Assembly: GCA_019116525.1 (NCBI GenBank)
Contig: DXBM01000010.1
Location: 19,603-83,602 of the forward strand
Source of the DNA: Candidatus Olsenella pullistercoris
Lineage (GTDB): Bacteria > Actinomycetota > Coriobacteriia > Coriobacteriales > Atopobiaceae
Reading direction: 5' to 3'
DNA length: 64,000 bases
A program made the position numbers and the translations under genes. Positions 1-10,578 of this stretch are shown piece after piece; the stretch's first letter is position 1; each line of letters starts with the position of its first letter. The notes under the pieces were generated by a model, which was given only the letters and a program-made list of their open reading frames with translations, made no database searches and had not been told where the DNA came from.

Positions 1-513
1 GGCCAAGTTGGCTTTATCCTTTCCAACCCAATCTCTTACTGCGGCGTTCTCGTACGGTTTGCACTGGAGTTCCTCAATCCGTTCGTCTTTTCAAGCGAGC
101 CAAATTCGCTTATGAATGCGCTCTCTTCGTTTCCGTTTCTTGCTCCCTCGAGACCTCTTCTGGGGCTCGTTGAGTGGGGGACTCTTGCTTTTGCGGCGGT
201 GTGCGACCGAGATACAAGCGACCGTACCTATCGAGGATTTGCGTCCAAGATGTCCGTCGTACTTGGCGTGATTGGCTCCTTCGTTCTCATTGCGACAGCT
301 TTGTACGTTTCTTTTACGCCCGTTGGGCTTCAAACGGTCAATGGAGTGCAGCATCGCTACCTCTTGCCACTTCTGGTCCCCATATTGCTTGTCTTTTCCA
401 ACTTTGCGGACAGTCCGCTCAGGAGGCGAGAAAGGTACGCTTGCTACTTTCTTTCAGTAGAGTGGGCGGTGCTCACGTTTGTGATGGCTACGATGTTCGT
501 GGTTGCATTCTAG
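1..513 (+). CDS. C-terminal part of a polytopic membrane protein, DUF2142-like (5' truncated by window edge)
   Basis: Frame is open from base 1 to the stop at 513. Hydrophobic segments; the C-terminal 'GVQHRYLLPLLVPILLVFSN' resembles 'GVQGRYFIPVLPLLLLALRG' of the DUF2142-like protein at 4425-6062. Confidence 0.6.
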   Translation, partial: GQVGFILSNPISYCGVLVRFALEFLNPFVFSSEPNSLMNALSSFPFLAPSRPLLGLVEWGTLAFAAVCDRDTSDRTYRGFASKMSVVLGVIGSFVLIATALYVSFTPVGLQTVNGVQHRYLLPLLVPILLVFSNFADSPLRRRERYACYFLSVEWAVLTFVMATMFVVAF

Positions 514-526
514 GAAAGGAGCACAA

Positions 527-1903
527 ATGAGGATGTCTCAGTTGTCAATGCGTGTTGCCGCGCTGCTCTCTGGCGTTGCTCTCGCGATCTGCCTCGCTCC
601 CACGGCGGCGGGGGCACAGCCCGTTGGGGATGCCCAGGACCTTGTCATTGAGGCTCCCGCTCAGGAGATCTCCCTCGGCAACCCTGCTGGCCAAGGGGCT
701 CCAGAGGAGTCCGTGAAGGCCGCGAGCGGTCAGTATGCCACGTTTTCGTTGCCTGTTACGGGCACGGTCCGCTATGACTACGCGTGGCAGGTGCTCAGCC
801 TTGTGAACCAGCAGCGCGAGGCGAGTGGCCTCGCTGCCCTGACCATGGACCAGGGCCTGCTCGACACCGCTGTCCTGCGCTCGGCTGAGACCGTGGTCCT
901 GTTCTCTCACGACCGGCCGAACGGACAGGACTGCTTCTCCGCGTTCCCGTCCGGCTCGACCGCGTCTGGCGAGAACATCGCTATGGGTCAGACGAGCCCA
1001 AGCCAGGTAATGACGTCCTGGATGAATTCTCAGGGTCACCGTCAGAACATCCTGAACGGCAGCTACACCACCATAGGCATTAGCTGTCTTGAGGTGAACG
1101 GCTCCCTCTATTGGGTGCAGTGTTTCGGCAACAGGCTCTCCGGCGCAGCATCCCGGCCCGGCAACCAGACCGTGACCCAGCAGGTGCAGGTTGCTCCCGA
1201 GGCGTTTGGCCTTGAGGTCTCCGTCGTTGCCACATCCTCTGACGGCAAGAACACCGTCTCGCTTCCGAGCAAGGTCGCAGCGGGCTCGACCCAGCACTTC
1301 GCCCTCGTGGTGGAGGATTCGAGCGGCGATCTCTATGAGGTTGGCGATGCGACGAGGTGGAGCTCGAGCAGCCAGGGCGTGGCGACGATTGACGCGAGCG
1401 GCACGGCAACGTTCCGCGCGAGCGGCAAGACGACCATCACGGCAACGACCTCGGCTGGCCTCACGGCGTCCGTCGATCTTGGCGTGACGGTCCTCAAGAA
1501 GGGCGAGGGCCCGGTCTACCGTCTGTACAACGTCAACAGTGGCCTCCACCACTATACGACGAGCTCTTACGAGCGCGACCATCTCGTCAGTCTTGGCTGG
1601 CGCGACGAAGGCGCTTCGTTCTGGGTATCCATTGACTCCGGGACGCGCATCTATCGCAACTATAACCCCAACGATGGAAACCACAACTGGACGCAGTCTG
1701 CCTACGAGCACAACTACCTCACCTCGATTGGCTGGGATGACGAAGGCACGGCGTGGTACATCCCCGCAGGTGCCAGCTCCCCTGTGTACCGTCTCTACAA
1801 CCCCAACTCCGGCGAGCACGTCTACACCATGAGCAAGTTCGAGTACGACCGGGTGGTCGCAGCCGGCTGGCAGGGCGAGGACATTGCTTGGATGAGCCTG
1901 TAG
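527..1903 (+). CDS. Secreted CAP/SCP-domain protein with an Ig-like (Big) segment and three C-terminal DUF5648-like repeats
   Basis: RBS 'aggaaaggagc' before ATG at 527; signal peptide; CAP motifs 'SHDRPNGQDCFSAFP...SGENIAMG...VMTSWMNSQGHRQNILNGSYTTIGI'; three 'YRLYNxNSGxHxYT...YERDxLxxxGW' repeats. Confidence 0.85.
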   Translation: MRMSQLSMRVAALLSGVALAICLAPTAAGAQPVGDAQDLVIEAPAQEISLGNPAGQGAPEESVKAASGQYATFSLPVTGTVRYDYAWQVLSLVNQQREASGLAALTMDQGLLDTAVLRSAETVVLFSHDRPNGQDCFSAFPSGSTASGENIAMGQTSPSQVMTSWMNSQGHRQNILNGSYTTIGISCLEVNGSLYWVQCFGNRLSGAASRPGNQTVTQQVQVAPEAFGLEVSVVATSSDGKNTVSLPSKVAAGSTQHFALVVEDSSGDLYEVGDATRWSSSSQGVATIDASGTATFRASGKTTITATTSAGLTASVDLGVTVLKKGEGPVYRLYNVNSGLHHYTTSSYERDHLVSLGWRDEGASFWVSIDSGTRIYRNYNPNDGNHNWTQSAYEHNYLTSIGWDDEGTAWYIPAGASSPVYRLYNPNSGEHVYTMSKFEYDRVVAAGWQGEDIAWMSL

Positions 1904-1928
1904 AATGACATCTCTGTGACGGGCAAAT

Positions 1929-1968
1929 CGTGGGCCGGTGCAAACTGCCGGCCCACGCCGTTGTTTTG
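1929..1968 (+). terminator. Rho-independent terminator candidate
   Basis: Hairpin cgtgggccgg-tgcaaactg-ccggcccacg followed by a T-rich stretch, just after the CAP gene. Confidence 0.6.
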
Positions 1969-1998
1969 GAGTTTGGGCGAGGCTTTCGGGGGAGAGAC

Positions 1999-3141
1999 AT
2001 GGAAGGATGCTCTTACGCTTTGTTTTCCGCTCAATATCCTCCGCACATGGGCGGTATCGAGAGCTTTACCCAGGGTCTTGCCAGTGCCCTTGTCGAAAGA
2101 GGCAACGACGTTCTTGTCGTGACAAACGACACGGACGGCGTCGGTTCGGGCATTGTGCGAGAACGTGGGGTAGATGTCGCTCGGCTTCCATGCCGTCCGC
2201 TCATCGGAGGGCGCTTACCTCTCGCGTTGCACAACGCTTCATGCTCTGAGGTGCTCTCGGAGGTCTCCAAGCGAAAGCTTGACGGCGTACTGGTGAACGC
2301 AAGGTTCTATCCGCATTCGCTTTTAGGTATGCGAGTTGCGCGCGAGCATGGCCTGTCGCCCGTGGTTCTCGACCATGGGTCAGCGTATCTCACTTTTGGC
2401 AATCCCGTCCTCGATGTTGGCGTTCGGATGTGGGAGCACGTTATCACGATGATGGGCAAGAGCTACGGCCCCCGGTACTATGGAATCTCCGAAAAGAGTG
2501 TCGATTGGCTACGAGCCTTTGGCATTCGGGCGTGTGGCGTCATCCCCAACGCAATTGACGCGGCATCGTATCGGGGGTCGGCCTCCAGCCGGGATTTCCG
2601 AGGCGAGTTGGGCGTTGCTGGGAGTGCACCTCTTGTTGTGTTCGTGGGCAGACTCATTCCCGAAAAGGGGGTGCGCTCGATCATAGAGGCGTCTAGGGAT
2701 AAGTCGCTTGCCGCGTTTGGAGTGACGTTCGTGTTGGCTGGCGATGGACCCCTTGCAGGGGAGGTTCGTGCTGCTGAGGGGGGTGCGCTGCGATGGGTTG
2801 GCAGGCTCTCGCGTGAGGACACCGCCGCTCTGCTCCTTCAGGCGAACCTGCTTTGTCTCCCCTCGCGTTCGGAGGGCTTCTCGACAACGCTGCTCGAGGC
2901 GGCATCGTGCGCATGTCCAGCTCTTGTGACAGATGTGGGCGGTGCGCGAGAGCTTATCCCGGACGGATCATACGGAAAAATCATGGCAGACGCCTCATCT
3001 CGGAGCATCGTGCGCGATATCGTCGCTCTTCTGGAGCGACGTGAGAATCTTGCAGCTATGGGGAGACGTGGGCAAAGACTCGTGAGCGAGCTTTTCTCTT
3101 GGGACAATACCGCTCGGGCAATCGAGCAAGCCTGCTTGTGA
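1999..3141 (+). CDS. Glycosyltransferase family 4 (group 1)
   Basis: 'SAQYPPHMGGIESFTQGLASALVERGNDVLVVT' N-terminus, 'VVFVGRLIPEKGVRSIIEA', 'LPSRSEGFSTTLLEAASCACPALVTDVGGARELI'. ATG at 1999 after 'gggggagag'; the ORF track start (1930) is upstream. Confidence 0.9.
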   Translation: MEGCSYALFSAQYPPHMGGIESFTQGLASALVERGNDVLVVTNDTDGVGSGIVRERGVDVARLPCRPLIGGRLPLALHNASCSEVLSEVSKRKLDGVLVNARFYPHSLLGMRVAREHGLSPVVLDHGSAYLTFGNPVLDVGVRMWEHVITMMGKSYGPRYYGISEKSVDWLRAFGIRACGVIPNAIDAASYRGSASSRDFRGELGVAGSAPLVVFVGRLIPEKGVRSIIEASRDKSLAAFGVTFVLAGDGPLAGEVRAAEGGALRWVGRLSREDTAALLLQANLLCLPSRSEGFSTTLLEAASCACPALVTDVGGARELIPDGSYGKIMADASSRSIVRDIVALLERRENLAAMGRRGQRLVSELFSWDNTARAIEQACL

Positions 3142-3237
3142 TTCGCTTTGCATGGGCGTGTTGCACCCCGACGGTTTGATACCATATTGCAGGTTGATTC
3201 GTGAGACGGGATTTCGTTGTCAGGGAGGTATGAGAAA

Positions 3238-3951
3238 GTGAGCGCTCGGGCCCCACGCGTGCTCGTGGTCATTCCTTGCTACAACGAGCAGGACAGCGTT
3301 GTCGCGACGGTAAAAAAGGTCAGCCAGCTGGGATATGACTACGTTGTGATTAATGACGGGTCCACGGATGCGACGCTGGAGCTTTGCCGCCGTGCCGGCT
3401 TCAATGTCCTGGACCTGCCGCAGAACCTTGGCATCGGGGGTGCGGTACAGGCTGGGCATAAGTATGCACGGCGCTTTGGGTATGACATAGATGTACAAGT
3501 GGATGGTGACGGACAGCACGACCCGCTCTTCATCAAGAACGTGGTCAGGCTTGTCGAGGAGGGTGCCGATCTCGCTATCGGCTCGAGATTCATCGACGGC
3601 GCCGAGGGGTTTCGCTCCACGTTCCTTCGCCGTGTCGGCATAGCATGGCTCTCATTTTGGCTGCGTCTATTTACGGGTCGACGCGTGACTGACCCCACCT
3701 CGGGATTCAGGGCATGCGGACCCCGTGCGATTGACCTATTCTGCCGTGACTACCCGTCTGATTATCCAGAGCCGGAGTCTATTGCCAAGGCCCTCAAATT
3801 GGGTCTCAATGTTGTGGAGACGCCCGTGAGGATGCTTGAGCGTCAGGGTGGAAGGTCATCAATTGGGGGGCTCGGCACCATCTACTTCATGATCAAGGTG
3901 TCGCTGGCAATTTGGATTTCATGCTGGTCTACAAGGGGGGAGCGTTCGTGA
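3238..3951 (+). CDS. Glycosyltransferase family 2 (dolichyl-phosphate mannosyltransferase-like)
   Basis: 'VLVVIPCYNEQDSVVATVKKV..YDYVVINDGSTDAT..VDGDGQHDP'; GTG start at 3238 after 'gggaggt'. Confidence 0.88.
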   Translation: MSARAPRVLVVIPCYNEQDSVVATVKKVSQLGYDYVVINDGSTDATLELCRRAGFNVLDLPQNLGIGGAVQAGHKYARRFGYDIDVQVDGDGQHDPLFIKNVVRLVEEGADLAIGSRFIDGAEGFRSTFLRRVGIAWLSFWLRLFTGRRVTDPTSGFRACGPRAIDLFCRDYPSDYPEPESIAKALKLGLNVVETPVRMLERQGGRSSIGGLGTIYFMIKVSLAIWISCWSTRGERS

Positions 3952-4319
3952 GCGAAATACTCAGGATTGTTGCTGTCGTGGCTTCCGCGCTCTTCCTTAT
4001 GGGCGTGGTTCGACTGGTAATTCGCGGTCGGCTGCTCCTAAAATACTCACTGCTCTGGATGTTGCTCGCTGTCTTGGTCTTTCTCTGCGGTCTATTTCCT
4101 CAGATTGTGTACGAAGTCGCTCGACTCTTGGGGTTCGTATCACCTTCCAACCTTGCGCTGCTGGCGGGCGTGGTTATGTTGCTTGTCATTGCGCTTTCTT
4201 TGAGTGTTGCCGTCAGTCGTCTCGTTGTTGCGAACAAAAACCTCACGCAGAGGGTTGCCATCCTTGAGCATGAGATTGAGCGTGCGGACGCGCGGGGAGT
4301 GACCGCTCCCGAGGTTTGA
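3948..4319 (+). CDS. DUF2304-family small membrane protein
   Basis: Two or three TM segments followed by a coiled C-terminus; GTG start overlaps the upstream stop; usual neighbour of GT2 polyprenyl-phosphate glycosyltransferases. Confidence 0.7.
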   Translation: MSEILRIVAVVASALFLMGVVRLVIRGRLLLKYSLLWMLLAVLVFLCGLFPQIVYEVARLLGFVSPSNLALLAGVVMLLVIALSLSVAVSRLVVANKNLTQRVAILEHEIERADARGVTAPEV

Positions 4320-4424
4320 GCGTTCGCGCGCGGCTAGCGCCGCCCATCAATGCGGTATGGTTGCATGGGCCGGCGATTGAAGTGGTGGCTCATGTCACCT
4401 TGCGATTTGGGAAGAGGCTTGCAG

Positions 4425-6062
4425 ATGACAGAACTCCCCACTAGGTCAGGCCACGCTGGGCTGAGTTTGACGACAGAGGGGAGGGGCCCCGTTCGTAGGA
4501 GCGCGACTGTGGGTGCCGCTCTCGTTCTTTTTCTGGTTGCATGTGGATGCTATCTTTTTGCTCGCTACGACAGCAAGTATACGCTCGTCATGACCGCCCT
4601 CTTCGCCGTGTTCTTGGCGGCAATAATATTGGTGCGTCATTTTGCGAGGCGGGGTTCATTTGATTGTGATGTCCCATATGTAGTTACGCTGTGCCTCACT
4701 GGCCTTGCGTTCTTTATCGTCTTTGCTCCGGGTACGGTGCCAGACGAAATCTATCACTTCAACGCAGCATATAAATATACTGATGTCTGGCTTGGGCAGG
4801 AGACGACCGACAGTTCCATTGCCATGCGCACTGACGACCTTGTTTTTGAAACTGAGGTCCTTTACTCGTATCATCAGGACCCCAATCAGTCGGTACCGTT
4901 GCTAAATAGGTCGTCCTATCGAAATACGATTCAGCACGCATCTTTATTTGTGGATAACGCCGACACTATCCAGCAGCCTGTGGACTCCTCGTATCCCATT
5001 GAGTCGAACGTTCCCCAGCTCAAATTGCCTTCAGCGATTGGCATCCTCATTGCCCGGCTGCTCAACTTGGGTGCCGTTCCTCTCTTTTATTTGGGCAGGC
5101 TGTTCAACTTTGCCTACTTTGTCGTGCTTGCTGTGGCGGCTGTGAGGCTGACCCCTGTAGGGCGGGGAGTGTTCAAGGCGATTTCCCTGCTGCCCATGAC
5201 ATTGCATCTTGCTGCGTCGTATTCTTATGATGCTGGCACGATCGGCCTTGCTATGCTCTTCAGCGCTCTTGCGCTGAGGGCGATTCTCGCAGAAGGGCGG
5301 CTTGGAAGGAGTGAGCTTGTAGCCTTGGCCTGCTCTGCGATTGCCCTTGCACCCTGCAAAGTTATCTACTCTTTGCTTCTGATTCTTCTTTTCTTCATCC
5401 CCGCTGAGAGGTTTTGCTCGCGCCGGTGGGGGATGGCGTTCAAGCTTGGCATCGTGTTCGTTTCTTTCTTGGTGGTGGTTGGCTTACGCTATGAGACGTT
5501 CCTCAACCTATTGACGGGTGAGACGGAGGCAACGACAGCACAGATCAAGTACGAGGGAGTTTCGGAGTACTACTCTCTCTCCTCTCTTCTGCTCAATCCC
5601 GTTGGGACCATTCTCCTCATGTTGCGTACGCTTGAGGGGCTGGGTGACATGTATGTGTTCAGCATGGTTGGGACCCAACTCGCGTGGTTTCAGGGCAGCC
5701 TGTATGCTCCTGACTATGTTGGCATTGCTCTTCTATTCTTGCTTGCTGTCTCCACGGTTTGCTGCCCCGAGGATGATGCTGTTTTGCCGCGCGGCGTCAG
5801 GGTCGCCCTTGTTTCTGCGTTTCTTGTCTTTGTCGTTGCTCTGCTTTTCCAGTTTGCTATCTCGTGGACCGAGGCGGGCGCGGATATCATAGCCGGCGTT
5901 CAGGGGCGCTACTTCATTCCCGTGCTGCCCCTGTTGCTCCTTGCGCTTAGGGGTGGAATGATTCGCTCCTCTGTTTCACTTGTGTCAAAGATCGAAATTG
6001 CCGAGTCCCTCATTGGGTTGCTTGTTGTCCTGAGGGTCTTTGCCATTGCCTTGACCTTGTAG
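4425..6062 (+). CDS. DUF2142-like polytopic membrane protein
   Basis: Many TM segments; 'VFAPGTVPDEIYHFNAAYKYTDVWLG' and 'GVQGRYFIPVLPLLLLAL'; position inside the GT cluster. Confidence 0.75.
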   Translation: MTELPTRSGHAGLSLTTEGRGPVRRSATVGAALVLFLVACGCYLFARYDSKYTLVMTALFAVFLAAIILVRHFARRGSFDCDVPYVVTLCLTGLAFFIVFAPGTVPDEIYHFNAAYKYTDVWLGQETTDSSIAMRTDDLVFETEVLYSYHQDPNQSVPLLNRSSYRNTIQHASLFVDNADTIQQPVDSSYPIESNVPQLKLPSAIGILIARLLNLGAVPLFYLGRLFNFAYFVVLAVAAVRLTPVGRGVFKAISLLPMTLHLAASYSYDAGTIGLAMLFSALALRAILAEGRLGRSELVALACSAIALAPCKVIYSLLLILLFFIPAERFCSRRWGMAFKLGIVFVSFLVVVGLRYETFLNLLTGETEATTAQIKYEGVSEYYSLSSLLLNPVGTILLMLRTLEGLGDMYVFSMVGTQLAWFQGSLYAPDYVGIALLFLLAVSTVCCPEDDAVLPRGVRVALVSAFLVFVVALLFQFAISWTEAGADIIAGVQGRYFIPVLPLLLLALRGGMIRSSVSLVSKIEIAESLIGLLVVLRVFAIALTL

Positions 6063-6071
6063 GAGGTTTCC

Positions 6072-8078
6072 GTGAGAACGCTTGGCATGCCTTTGTCACA
6101 ACGCCGCCTTGGGGCGTGGCACATCTCGCGCCTGCGCATCCTGCCGGCGAACGACGGCACGGACATTGTTCGCTTTGAGGCAAGTTGTGTGGGGAGTCTC
6201 CCGGAAGAGGGTGCCTTGCCTGCCATAGTGGTTCTCGATGGCAACGACCACCCTTCCCAGCTCTCTGATCCAGTTTTGGTCGGTTCATCAAATTGTGAAC
6301 TCGCGACGTTCCCGGGCGTGCCCTGTCGTCGCCTCTGTCTTTCCGTGAGGATTTCCAGCGGGCTTGAGAAGTTCTCTCTCGTTGTGGGGACGGGGGGCGC
6401 AACGGAAGCCATTCTTGACGTGACTGCCTCGGAGGCCAAGCGTCTGCGTGACGCGTGGTGGAGTCGCATGCTGCCAGCCGAGCTTGACGAAGATTACGGG
6501 GAATGGTTCAAGAGGCACCATCTCACTGTTGATGACTATAAAGCGCAGCGTATCGCGCAGCACGACTTTGCGGTTAGGCCCCTTTTCTCGATTATCGTTC
6601 CGCTGTTCAAGACCCCTCTCGAATTCTTCCGAGAGATGGCGGAATCGGTGCTTGTCCAGACCTACGAACGTTTTGAGCTCATTCTGGTGAACGCTTCCCC
6701 GGAGGACGCCCCGCTCTGTCGCGCCTGTGCGGAGCTCGCTTTGAGGGACGATCGCGTGCAAGTGATCACCCTTGACGGAAACCGTGGAATAACCGAGAAC
6801 ACCAATGCGGGCATTGATGCCGCCAAGGGAGACTTTCTGGCATTCTTTGACCACGACGATCTGTTGGAACCGGATTGCCTCTACTGGTACGTCAAAGGAA
6901 TAAACGACTATCCTGAGACAGACCTGCTCTATTGTGACGAGGACAAGCTCGAGAACGGGTCCCTTGGCTTCCCGTTCTTTAAGCCGGACTACGACCGGTT
7001 CTTCCTTGAGACGAACAACTACGTATGTCACCTGCTGACGGTTCGGGCCTCTCTCGCTCGCTCTCTGCCACGCCCGACAGCGGAGCTGGACGGGGCGCAG
7101 GATCACAGCATGGCTCTTGCGGCGGGCGACGTCGCTCGAAACATCTATCACGTAAGAAGAGTTCTTTATCACTGGCGCGTGCACGCGAGCTCCACCGCAG
7201 GCAACGTTGCGGCAAAGCCCGAGTCGCTTGACGCGGGTCGCATCGCTATTGAGCGGCATCTCTCGCGCCTTGGCGAGGAGCGTCGCGTGACGGGCGTGCC
7301 GGGAATGCCTCATTACTACCGGGTCGTTGCCACTCAAGAGACACCTCCCGTTGCCGCTCTGCTCTACGGCGAGCCCGAAGCGGTGGAAAGACGGGTCGCC
7401 AAGCTTGTGTCAGATGGCACTGACGCTGTGCCGGTACATGGGAGAGGAGGCCTTGTTTCCGCCTTTATTGAGGCGGTTGAGCGGCTTGACGCCCCATATG
7501 TCGCACTGCTCTCTGCGAGCGTTGAGCCGGTTGGCGAGTCGTGTCTATCGGCCCTGGCTGCTATGGCGTCGAGGAAGGGTGTGGGCATTGCGGCGCCCGT
7601 TACTCTCTATCCCGATGGTACCGTGCAGGATGCAGGTGTGGCATGCTCACTGGAGGGGACAATTCGTCCAGTGCTTCGTGACATATTCTTTGACGCGAGC
7701 CCACAGATCAGGGGCCTGCTGAGATGTGCGCACACGGTCAGCGCCGCGCGAGGGCACTGCATGGTCGTTGAGAGAAGCCTGCTTCGCGAGCTCCTGAGCG
7801 CGCTGGATGGTTGTCCGGGGCTATTTTGGGACATTGCGCTGTGCCTGGAGGCGCGTCGGAAGCAGGGGCTCGCCACGCTTGTTGTTCCGTCGGCTGTCGT
7901 TCGCGCGCCGATGCCCTCGGAGGCGCTGGCCGAGAGGGCTGACGAAGTCGTGCGCGCTTACGTCAGGGCGCGCGCCTGGCTCTACGCCAATTGGCCGGAG
8001 TTCTTCTCCGATGTTGACCGGTTTTATAATCGCCAGCTCAGGCAGGATGGGTGCTATGGCCTCTCAGACTATTGCTAG
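6072..8078 (+). CDS. Large GT2-family glycosyltransferase with a degenerate second GT-A-like domain
   Basis: 'FSIIVPLFKTPLEFFREMAESVLVQTYERFELILVNASPED...NRGITENTNAGIDAAKGDFLAFFDHDDLLEPDCLYWY'. Confidence 0.85.
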   Translation: MRTLGMPLSQRRLGAWHISRLRILPANDGTDIVRFEASCVGSLPEEGALPAIVVLDGNDHPSQLSDPVLVGSSNCELATFPGVPCRRLCLSVRISSGLEKFSLVVGTGGATEAILDVTASEAKRLRDAWWSRMLPAELDEDYGEWFKRHHLTVDDYKAQRIAQHDFAVRPLFSIIVPLFKTPLEFFREMAESVLVQTYERFELILVNASPEDAPLCRACAELALRDDRVQVITLDGNRGITENTNAGIDAAKGDFLAFFDHDDLLEPDCLYWYVKGINDYPETDLLYCDEDKLENGSLGFPFFKPDYDRFFLETNNYVCHLLTVRASLARSLPRPTAELDGAQDHSMALAAGDVARNIYHVRRVLYHWRVHASSTAGNVAAKPESLDAGRIAIERHLSRLGEERRVTGVPGMPHYYRVVATQETPPVAALLYGEPEAVERRVAKLVSDGTDAVPVHGRGGLVSAFIEAVERLDAPYVALLSASVEPVGESCLSALAAMASRKGVGIAAPVTLYPDGTVQDAGVACSLEGTIRPVLRDIFFDASPQIRGLLRCAHTVSAARGHCMVVERSLLRELLSALDGCPGLFWDIALCLEARRKQGLATLVVPSAVVRAPMPSEALAERADEVVRAYVRARAWLYANWPEFFSDVDRFYNRQLRQDGCYGLSDYC

Positions 8079-10560
8079 CTCCGGTACTCAGCGACCGACC
8101 TTTGGCACGATTACGCGCGCTCGAGGGAAGTGCTTTATACGTCTTGGCGGGGTGCGTGATGAGGAGGCTCTGCGCTGCCGTGCGACGGGGGCGGGGGGCC
8201 AGGATCTTCCCGGTCGCGTCACTCGCACCGAACGGGGCGATGTCGTGCTTGTCGTTCCGGTCGTACCCTTTGATGTGCGCGTCGAGCTCTATTCGGTTGG
8301 CTCGTCTTATCCGATGACCCTGGTCGCCTCCAAGCTCATACGGCATCACATCGCCGCTCTAGCCTCCAAGCTGAATGCAGTGACGGGAAACCATGCGGCA
8401 CGCGCAATGCGCTCATCTGACGCGCTCCTGATCGAAGACGGGCTGTCCTTTGACCTGCTTGCCCGTGACGGGGCGACCGAGGTGTTGCGCGGAAAAGTGA
8501 TGATTGCCCGGCCGCAGGGAGATCCGTTGCTCGCTCGTGAGGTCGAGGTCGTTGCTCTTGACGCGCTTTCAGGTCGCGCCATCTCTGACGGATGGGTGTC
8601 GCTTGGGGACAGTGCCCCGCTTCGCAAGAACTATCCAGGAATATGCGAGCGAGTGGTCGACTACTCGCTGCGCGTCCCCGCTGACTCGCGCGGGCTTGTC
8701 GTATGGGCGAGGTGGACGGACGACCACACAACGATAGGCTTCTCGGTCCTCTTTGACGAGTGGAGGGAGAGCCTGCGTGACGATTGGGGGCGCAGGACTC
8801 GTTACGCTGACCGCGATCCGGCATATGAGGCGTGGTTCCTTGAGAAGCATAGGGTATCGCCATGCGAGCTAGAGCTCCAGAGATTGGCGTGGGAGACCCT
8901 TCTGGAGCGGCCTCTCTTCTCGATTATCGTGCCCCTTTTTAGGACGCCACTGGACTTCCTCGCAGAGATGGCTGAATCCATCTTGGTACAGTCCTACCCC
9001 AACTTCGAGCTAATTCTCGTGAACGCGAGCCCGGAAGAAGCCGATCTTGCTGCTGCTGTTGAGTCGCTGAGCAATCGTGACGCGAGGGTGCGAGAGGTGC
9101 GGCTTGCCTCCAACCTGGGCATTACCGAGAACACCAACGCGGGCATTCGCGTCGCGTCAGGTGATTTCCTTGTTTTTGTTGACCATGACGACACGATAGA
9201 GCCTGATGCGCTGTATCGATACGCCATGGCAGTGAACGAGCGGCCCAGTACCGACCTCATCTATTGCGACGAGGATCATCTCAGGGATGGCCATCTCCTG
9301 CTCCCGTTCTTCAAGCCCGACTGGGACATTGACCTTCTGCGGCGCGAGAACTATGTGTGCCATATGCTTGCGGTCAGGCGCGACATTGTTACGTCGCTCC
9401 CCAAACTGCCTGGCAGTGAGTTCGATGGATCGCAGGATCACAACATGACGCTTGTGGTCGGGGAGCGAGCTCGGCACATCGCGCAGGTCAGCCGAGTCCT
9501 CTATCACTGGAGAATGCACGATCAGTCCGTTGCGGGCGCCGGCATCGAGCAGAAATCGTATGCGCTCGAGGCGGAACGTCTTGCCGTTCAGAATCACCTC
9601 GAAAGGGTGGGGGAGCGCGCGCGGGCGGTCATGGGCGCGCGCGTCGCGACGCGCTGCGACATCGTTCACGAGTTCGCTCGGCACCCACTCGTCTCGATTG
9701 TCATCCCCAGCCACGACGGCGCCTCGGTGCTTGGACGCTGCCTTGACTCGATCTTCACTAAGCTAACCTGGCCTAACTATGAGGTCGTAGTCGTGGAGAA
9801 CGGTAGCCTGGAGCAGGAGACCTTTGCGCTCTACGCTGAGGCTTGCGCCAGCCATGATAACGTCCGCGTAGTAACCTGTGATTTGGAGCGCGGGTTTAAC
9901 TTCTCTCGGCTGGTCAACTGTGGTGCGCGCGAGGCGAGCGGCGAGTACCTCCTTCTGCTCAACAACGACACCGAGGTCATCTCCCCAGACGCGCTTGAGC
10001 TCATGATGGGTCATGCGCTGCGCGAGGACGTGGGGTGCGTGGGCGCCAAGCTGCTCTATCCGGACGGGCTCGTTCAGCATGGAGGAGTGACGGTCGGGCG
10101 CTCGTTTGGGCCAATGCACTTTGGCTTCCTGCTGCCCGACGCGGAGCCTGGCTACTACGAGAGAATGGTGCTGCCGCACCAGCTTAGTGCCGTGACTGCT
10201 GCCTGCATGCTGATCAGGCGCGATGTGTACGAGAAGGTGGGAGGGTTTGACGAGTCGCTGCCGGTGGACTACAACGACATCGACTTTTGCCTAAAGGTGC
10301 GCTCCGCAGGTCTTGCGGTGGTTGAGCAGACGGACGCCAAGTTTTATCACTATGAGTCCGTTTCGCGTGGTATTGAGAAGACTCCCGAGCAGTTCAGGGA
10401 GCTCGTGCGCGCACAGGGCGTCTATGCCAGCCGATGGGGCGACTTCCTTGCGTTCGGCGATCCTTTCCACGGCTCCCACTTTGCCTTTGATGACATGTAC
10501 TGCAAACTAGAGGACAATGATCTTCCGCTGGGCGCCACCTCCCTCGCGGACTTTGTCTAG
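8056..10560 (+). CDS. Tandem-domain GT2-family glycosyltransferase
   Basis: Two GT2 modules: 'FSIIVPLFRTPLDFLAEMAESILVQ...FVDHDDTIEPDALYRYA' and 'VSIVIPSHDGASVLGRCLDSIF...LLLNNDTEVI'. ATG at 8056 chosen because the track start (7807) overlaps the previous gene by ~270 bp. Confidence 0.88.
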   Translation: MASQTIASSGTQRPTFGTITRARGKCFIRLGGVRDEEALRCRATGAGGQDLPGRVTRTERGDVVLVVPVVPFDVRVELYSVGSSYPMTLVASKLIRHHIAALASKLNAVTGNHAARAMRSSDALLIEDGLSFDLLARDGATEVLRGKVMIARPQGDPLLAREVEVVALDALSGRAISDGWVSLGDSAPLRKNYPGICERVVDYSLRVPADSRGLVVWARWTDDHTTIGFSVLFDEWRESLRDDWGRRTRYADRDPAYEAWFLEKHRVSPCELELQRLAWETLLERPLFSIIVPLFRTPLDFLAEMAESILVQSYPNFELILVNASPEEADLAAAVESLSNRDARVREVRLASNLGITENTNAGIRVASGDFLVFVDHDDTIEPDALYRYAMAVNERPSTDLIYCDEDHLRDGHLLLPFFKPDWDIDLLRRENYVCHMLAVRRDIVTSLPKLPGSEFDGSQDHNMTLVVGERARHIAQVSRVLYHWRMHDQSVAGAGIEQKSYALEAERLAVQNHLERVGERARAVMGARVATRCDIVHEFARHPLVSIVIPSHDGASVLGRCLDSIFTKLTWPNYEVVVVENGSLEQETFALYAEACASHDNVRVVTCDLERGFNFSRLVNCGAREASGEYLLLLNNDTEVISPDALELMMGHALREDVGCVGAKLLYPDGLVQHGGVTVGRSFGPMHFGFLLPDAEPGYYERMVLPHQLSAVTAACMLIRRDVYEKVGGFDESLPVDYNDIDFCLKVRSAGLAVVEQTDAKFYHYESVSRGIEKTPEQFRELVRAQGVYASRWGDFLAFGDPFHGSHFAFDDMYCKLEDNDLPLGATSLADFV

Positions 10561-10578
10561 CCAACCGGAAGGATCAAC